This document shows, piece after piece, positions 61,029-64,000 of a DNA stretch of 64,000 bases; position 1 is the stretch's first letter; every line of letters starts with the position of its first letter. The stretch covers positions 124,001-188,000 of the forward strand of contig SFEL01000007.1 of NCBI GenBank assembly GCA_004557245.1. Direction: 5' to 3'. Below the pieces are notes generated by a model. It was given only the letters and a program-made list of their open reading frames with translations. It was not told where the DNA came from and ran no database searches. Source of the DNA: Clostridiales bacterium. GTDB lineage: Bacteria; Bacillota; Clostridia; Christensenellales; CAG-138. The translations under genes and the position numbers were made by a program.

Positions 61029-61649
61029 ATGCGCGGACTTATAATGAAGGATATGCTCACAATAGCGAAGCAGGCCAAGGCGTTCCTTATGCTTGTGCTG
61101 TTTTTTGCCGTCATTCCCAGCTTTTCGGGGAGCAGCTTCGCCATGCTGTATGCGGCCATGATGCCTATAAGCGCGTTGGCATACGATGAAAACTGCAAGT
61201 GGGATCAGCTTGCAGCCATGATGCCGTACAGCGTCAGGGACATAGTATTGAGCAAGTACCTGCTCGGCTATATCTGCCTGCTGGTGACGGGAGCGCTGTC
61301 CATAGCTTCGCTGTATGTTACTGCCGCCGTAAAGGGGGTGCCCGCGGCAGGTGAGGATATTGCAGGGATCATAGTAATGGCCTGCTTTGCGCTGATATTT
61401 TTAGCGGTGAACCTGCCCTGCATGTTCCGTCTGGGCGTTGAAAAGGGAAGGCTGCTGTTCATGGCAATGATAGGCATAATAGTATTCCTTGTGGTGGGCT
61501 TTGGCGATAACATAGCCGAAGGCATAAACACAGCATACGCGGGCGGCAATTTTGCTGTCAGCGCGGGGGTGGCGGCTGCTTTGGCGATTGCGGCAAACGT
61601 CGTATCAATAGCGCTGTCTGAGCGGGCATATAAAAAGAAAATGAGATAA
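61029..61649 (+). CDS. ABC-2 type membrane permease
   Basis: A 206-residue protein with six membrane segments. It opens MRGLIMKDMLTIAKQAKAF and has the DENCKWDQLAAMMPYSVRDI segment found in ABC-2 permeases linked to YtrA/BcrA-type ATPases. Partner of the preceding ATPase. Substrate unknown. Confidence 0.85.
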   Translation: MRGLIMKDMLTIAKQAKAFLMLVLFFAVIPSFSGSSFAMLYAAMMPISALAYDENCKWDQLAAMMPYSVRDIVLSKYLLGYICLLVTGALSIASLYVTAAVKGVPAAGEDIAGIIVMACFALIFLAVNLPCMFRLGVEKGRLLFMAMIGIIVFLVVGFGDNIAEGINTAYAGGNFAVSAGVAAALAIAANVVSIALSERAYKKKMR

Positions 61650-61667
61650 CGGCACAACAAAAATAAA

Positions 61668-61689
61668 AGCGGGCGTATAAACACCCGCT
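61668..61689 (+). terminator. Terminator of the gntR-ABC operon
   Basis: AGCGGG (61668-61673) / CCCGCT (61684-61689). It is followed by CACA and then a hairpin repeat in place of a T tract. Confidence 0.65.
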
Positions 61690-61693
61690 CACA

Positions 61694-61735
61694 GAGTGTC
61701 AAAAAAGTGGCTGAACGCCACTTTTTCGATACTCT
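61694..61735. repeat. Solo hairpin repeat (GTGGC family), copy 5
   Basis: GAGTGTC-AAAAAAGTGGC / GCCACTTTTTC-GATACTC, loop TGAAC, between convergent operons and 5 bases behind a terminator stem. The outer arms GAGTGTC/GATACTC pair with one G-U. Confidence 0.8.
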
Positions 61736-61758
61736 CAGCGGTCAAGCAGGCCGGCAGG

Positions 61759-64000
61759 CTATTCCGCACTTTTTAAAGATTCTATCATATCTATACCCTT
61801 CATCTTTACGTGGGCCATTACGTTCACTATAGCGGAGAATATCACTGTAAGCGCCGCCGAAAAAGCATAGCTCATAGCGGTGGTGCTGCGGCCAAACATC
61901 ATAAGGTCTATTTCCACAGAACGTATCAGCCACGCGTGCAGGTACTTGCCGAATACGCAGCCCAGCGCTATGCCTACCGCCGTGAGTATTATGTTTTCCC
62001 TGCAAAGGTAGGTGGTAACTTCTATATCGTAGAAGCCCAGTACCTTGATAGTAGCAAGCTCGCGTATGCGCTCAGTCATGTTTATGTTGGAGAGATTGTA
62101 CAGCACCACTATGGCCAGGGCCGCTGCGCAGAGTATTACCACCACTACTACGAAGTCCACACGCTCCATGCTGTGAGTGTAGGTGTCTTTTGTGTCGGCG
62201 GTGCGGGAAGCGGCTGAAACGCCGTGAAGCTTCAGCATCTCCTCCATGGTAGTCTCGCAGGCGGCGCTGGAGTCATCCTCAAGGTTGAGTATGATGGCGT
62301 TTATTTCGGCCTCCTTGCCGAATATCTCATCGTAGGCCGCAGGAGTCAGGTAGATAAAGTGGGCGACGTAGTTCTGATATATGCCCGCTATCTTGGCGCT
62401 GTGGCGGCCGTCGCTGTCAATGGTTATGCTGTCGCCCACGTTGACTTTCAGCAGTTCACTGAGCTTCTGATCTATTATCACGCCGCTTTCCGGCAGTGCC
62501 ATCTCATCGCCCGAGCTTATTGCCCGGGTAATTACGAATTTACCTATATCCTCCGGGTCGAATACTTCCACATAGGCGGTGGTGGAGTAGGCGGGGGATT
62601 CCGCGGTGACGCTGCCCGCATATATCTCAGCGTATTCGCTTATGTTATCCGAGCTGTCCAGATATGCTTTTATATCCGCATGTTCGGTATCCAACAGCCC
62701 GTCGTTCAGGGTTATCTGGGCGTCGTAGCGGAATATGTCGCCATACTGGGTATCCATGGTCATCATGAGGGAATCACGCAGGCCAAAGCCGGCGATTATA
62801 AGCCCGGTGCAGCCGCCTATGCCTATCACGGTCATGAAGAACCTCTTCTTATAACGGAAAAGGTTGCGCACTGTGATTTTCCAGTTGAAGCTGAGTGCAT
62901 GCCATACGGGGGTTATACGCTCCAGCAGCACACGCTTCCCGGCAGGGGGCGCCTTGGGGCGCATGAGGTTGGCAGGGGAGTCGGTAAGGGTGGAAATACA
63001 GGCCCAAAGTGTGGAAAGGGTGGTACAGGCCACCGCTGCAATGGTCGTCCATATGCAGATTCCGGGGTAGAAGCTGAGGCGTATGTTAGGCATCTCGTAC
63101 ATTATCTGATAGGAGACGTATATCATGGTTGGGAATACTATGTGCCCTATAATGATGCCGAGAAGGCTGCCGGCAAGGCTGGGAAACAGACCGTAGCAAA
63201 GGTACTTTTTAGAGATATCCCATCTGCCGTAGCCTAATGCCTTCATAAGGCCTATCTGGGTGCGCTGTTCCTCCACCATGCGTGTCATGGTGGTAAGGCA
63301 GACCAGTGCCGCTACGAGGAAGAAGATAACGGGGAATACCGAGGCAAGGTTTGCCATCCTGTCCGCGTCCTGACCGAAGCCGGTGTAGCCGGGATTATAG
63401 CCGCGGGAGAGTATGTACCACTTGCAGGTCTCAATGTCAGCTACCTTGCGCCGTGCGTCGGCCAGCTTTTCCTTGGCGTCTGCAATCTTTTCTTCGGCCT
63501 CCTGCTTTGCGTCCTCGTATTCCGCAAGGCCGTCCGCATATTCCTTTTCGCCGTCCTTGAGCTTCCTGTAGGCCTTTGGCAGCTCGTCAATACCTTCATA
63601 ATACTTTTGCCAGCCGTCCTCCAGCTCTTTTACGCCGTCGCGGTATTCCTTTTTGCCCTCCTGAAGCTCCTTGTAGCCTTCGTCCAGCTCCTTTTTTGCG
63701 GCGTCAAGCTTGGCCTTTGCGGCGTCCAGCTCCTGCTTGCCGGCGTTGTACTGTGCCATACCGGCGTCTATCTCAGCCTGAGCGGCGGCTATTTCGTCCT
63801 CGGACATGCTGACGCTTTCGAGATAGGCCTTCTGCTCGGAAAGCTCAGCTATCTGTGCAGCTATTGCTTCTATCTGGGCGGCCTGCTCCTGGTCGTTCGG
63901 ATCTAAAGAGGCTTTTTGTGCTTCAAGAGAGGCAATAGCGCCTTCCAGCTGGGAAATCTGGCTGGGTATCTGCTTTGCCGCGTCAAGCTGCTGCTGGGCA
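61759..64000 (-). CDS. FtsX-like permease with long coiled-coil domain (5' end outside the window)
   Basis: At least 746 residues. The part nearest the window edge is a long Ala/Gln/Glu/Lys-rich coiled coil (63500-64000). Then come FtsX-type membrane blocks, first near LASVFPVIFFLVAALVCLTT with EEQRTQIGLMKALGYGRWDI, and a second repeat near the C terminus (YNLSNINMTERIRELATIKV). A MacB-like extracellular domain lies between. The frame is open to base 64000 with no start, so it continues beyond. Such permeases move lipids or peptides or sense antimicrobials; an ATPase is expected outside the window. Confidence 0.88.
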   Translation of the reverse strand, partial: AQQQLDAAKQIPSQISQLEGAIASLEAQKASLDPNDQEQAAQIEAIAAQIAELSEQKAYLESVSMSEDEIAAAQAEIDAGMAQYNAGKQELDAAKAKLDAAKKELDEGYKELQEGKKEYRDGVKELEDGWQKYYEGIDELPKAYRKLKDGEKEYADGLAEYEDAKQEAEEKIADAKEKLADARRKVADIETCKWYILSRGYNPGYTGFGQDADRMANLASVFPVIFFLVAALVCLTTMTRMVEEQRTQIGLMKALGYGRWDISKKYLCYGLFPSLAGSLLGIIIGHIVFPTMIYVSYQIMYEMPNIRLSFYPGICIWTTIAAVACTTLSTLWACISTLTDSPANLMRPKAPPAGKRVLLERITPVWHALSFNWKITVRNLFRYKKRFFMTVIGIGGCTGLIIAGFGLRDSLMMTMDTQYGDIFRYDAQITLNDGLLDTEHADIKAYLDSSDNISEYAEIYAGSVTAESPAYSTTAYVEVFDPEDIGKFVITRAISSGDEMALPESGVIIDQKLSELLKVNVGDSITIDSDGRHSAKIAGIYQNYVAHFIYLTPAAYDEIFGKEAEINAIILNLEDDSSAACETTMEEMLKLHGVSAASRTADTKDTYTHSMERVDFVVVVVILCAAALAIVVLYNLSNINMTERIRELATIKVLGFYDIEVTTYLCRENIILTAVGIALGCVFGKYLHAWLIRSVEIDLMMFGRSTTAMSYAFSAALTVIFSAIVNVMAHVKMKGIDMIESLKSAE

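Overview
The window looks like the chromosome of an anaerobic Clostridia-type Firmicute with roughly even GC. The evidence is a threonine T-box in front of thrS, lysine and tandem glycine riboswitches, a YtxC-like sporulation protein beside thrS, HprK, a feoA-feoA-feoB operon with a DtxR/MntR-type regulator, an FprA flavodiiron protein, and many textbook sigma-A promoters with 16-18 base spacers. I cannot name the genus. No tRNA, rRNA, CRISPR array, phage or intact transposase was seen.

Layout: 0-7.6 kb, a TetR regulator, hom-lysC-asd (aspartate family), T-box-controlled thrS and a ytxC-like gene. 7.6-13.1 kb, uvrC, a HAD phosphatase, hprK, a ROK sugar kinase and a YhfC-type membrane protease. 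13.1-16.8 kb, a small inverted-repeat element, then a lysine riboswitch driving an amino-acid ABC transporter and a class II aldolase. 16.8-21.3 kb, a copper cluster: cupredoxin lipoprotein, an HMA-SafE-cupredoxin protein cut by a stop codon, and CopA. 21.4-24.0 kb, a sulfur or selenium cluster: cysteine desulfurase-like, DUF3343 and two half-size YedE proteins. 24.0-26.9 kb, a CorC-type protein, ogt and queH. 27.0-34.3 kb, a two-subunit aconitase X and an Fe-S flavin enoate reductase, divergent from an SsuABC-type transporter. 34.3-42.2 kb, MalY-type lyase, ftsH, serine acetyltransferase, FprA and unknown proteins. 42.3-51.0 kb, a glycine-riboswitch operon with a fused GcvT-SHMT protein, gcvH, gcvPA, gcvPB, lplA and lpdA. 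51.0-58.7 kb, an ECF S component, DUF3842, the feo operon with its regulator, and pckA. 58.7-64.0 kb, a decayed sugar ABC operon, a GntR-ABC operon and the 3' part of an FtsX-type permease.

Three things stand out. (1) The GcvT-SHMT fusion sits in an operon that encodes every protein needed to turn two glycines into one serine, including lipoylation and lipoamide reoxidation. (2) A dispersed repeat family ends in a hairpin with a GTGGC/GCCAC stem. Two long copies (194 and 241 bases) share terminal CTGTCGAAAAA ends and several hairpins whose stems differ in sequence but still pair, and four of the five copies lie directly behind an intrinsic terminator stem. (3) The aconitase X, enoate reductase and transporter divergon looks like an uptake, dehydration and reduction route for an unknown hydroxy acid. 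Signs of decay include a nonsense codon in the copper gene, a sugar-permease remnant and a possibly frameshifted small membrane protein.
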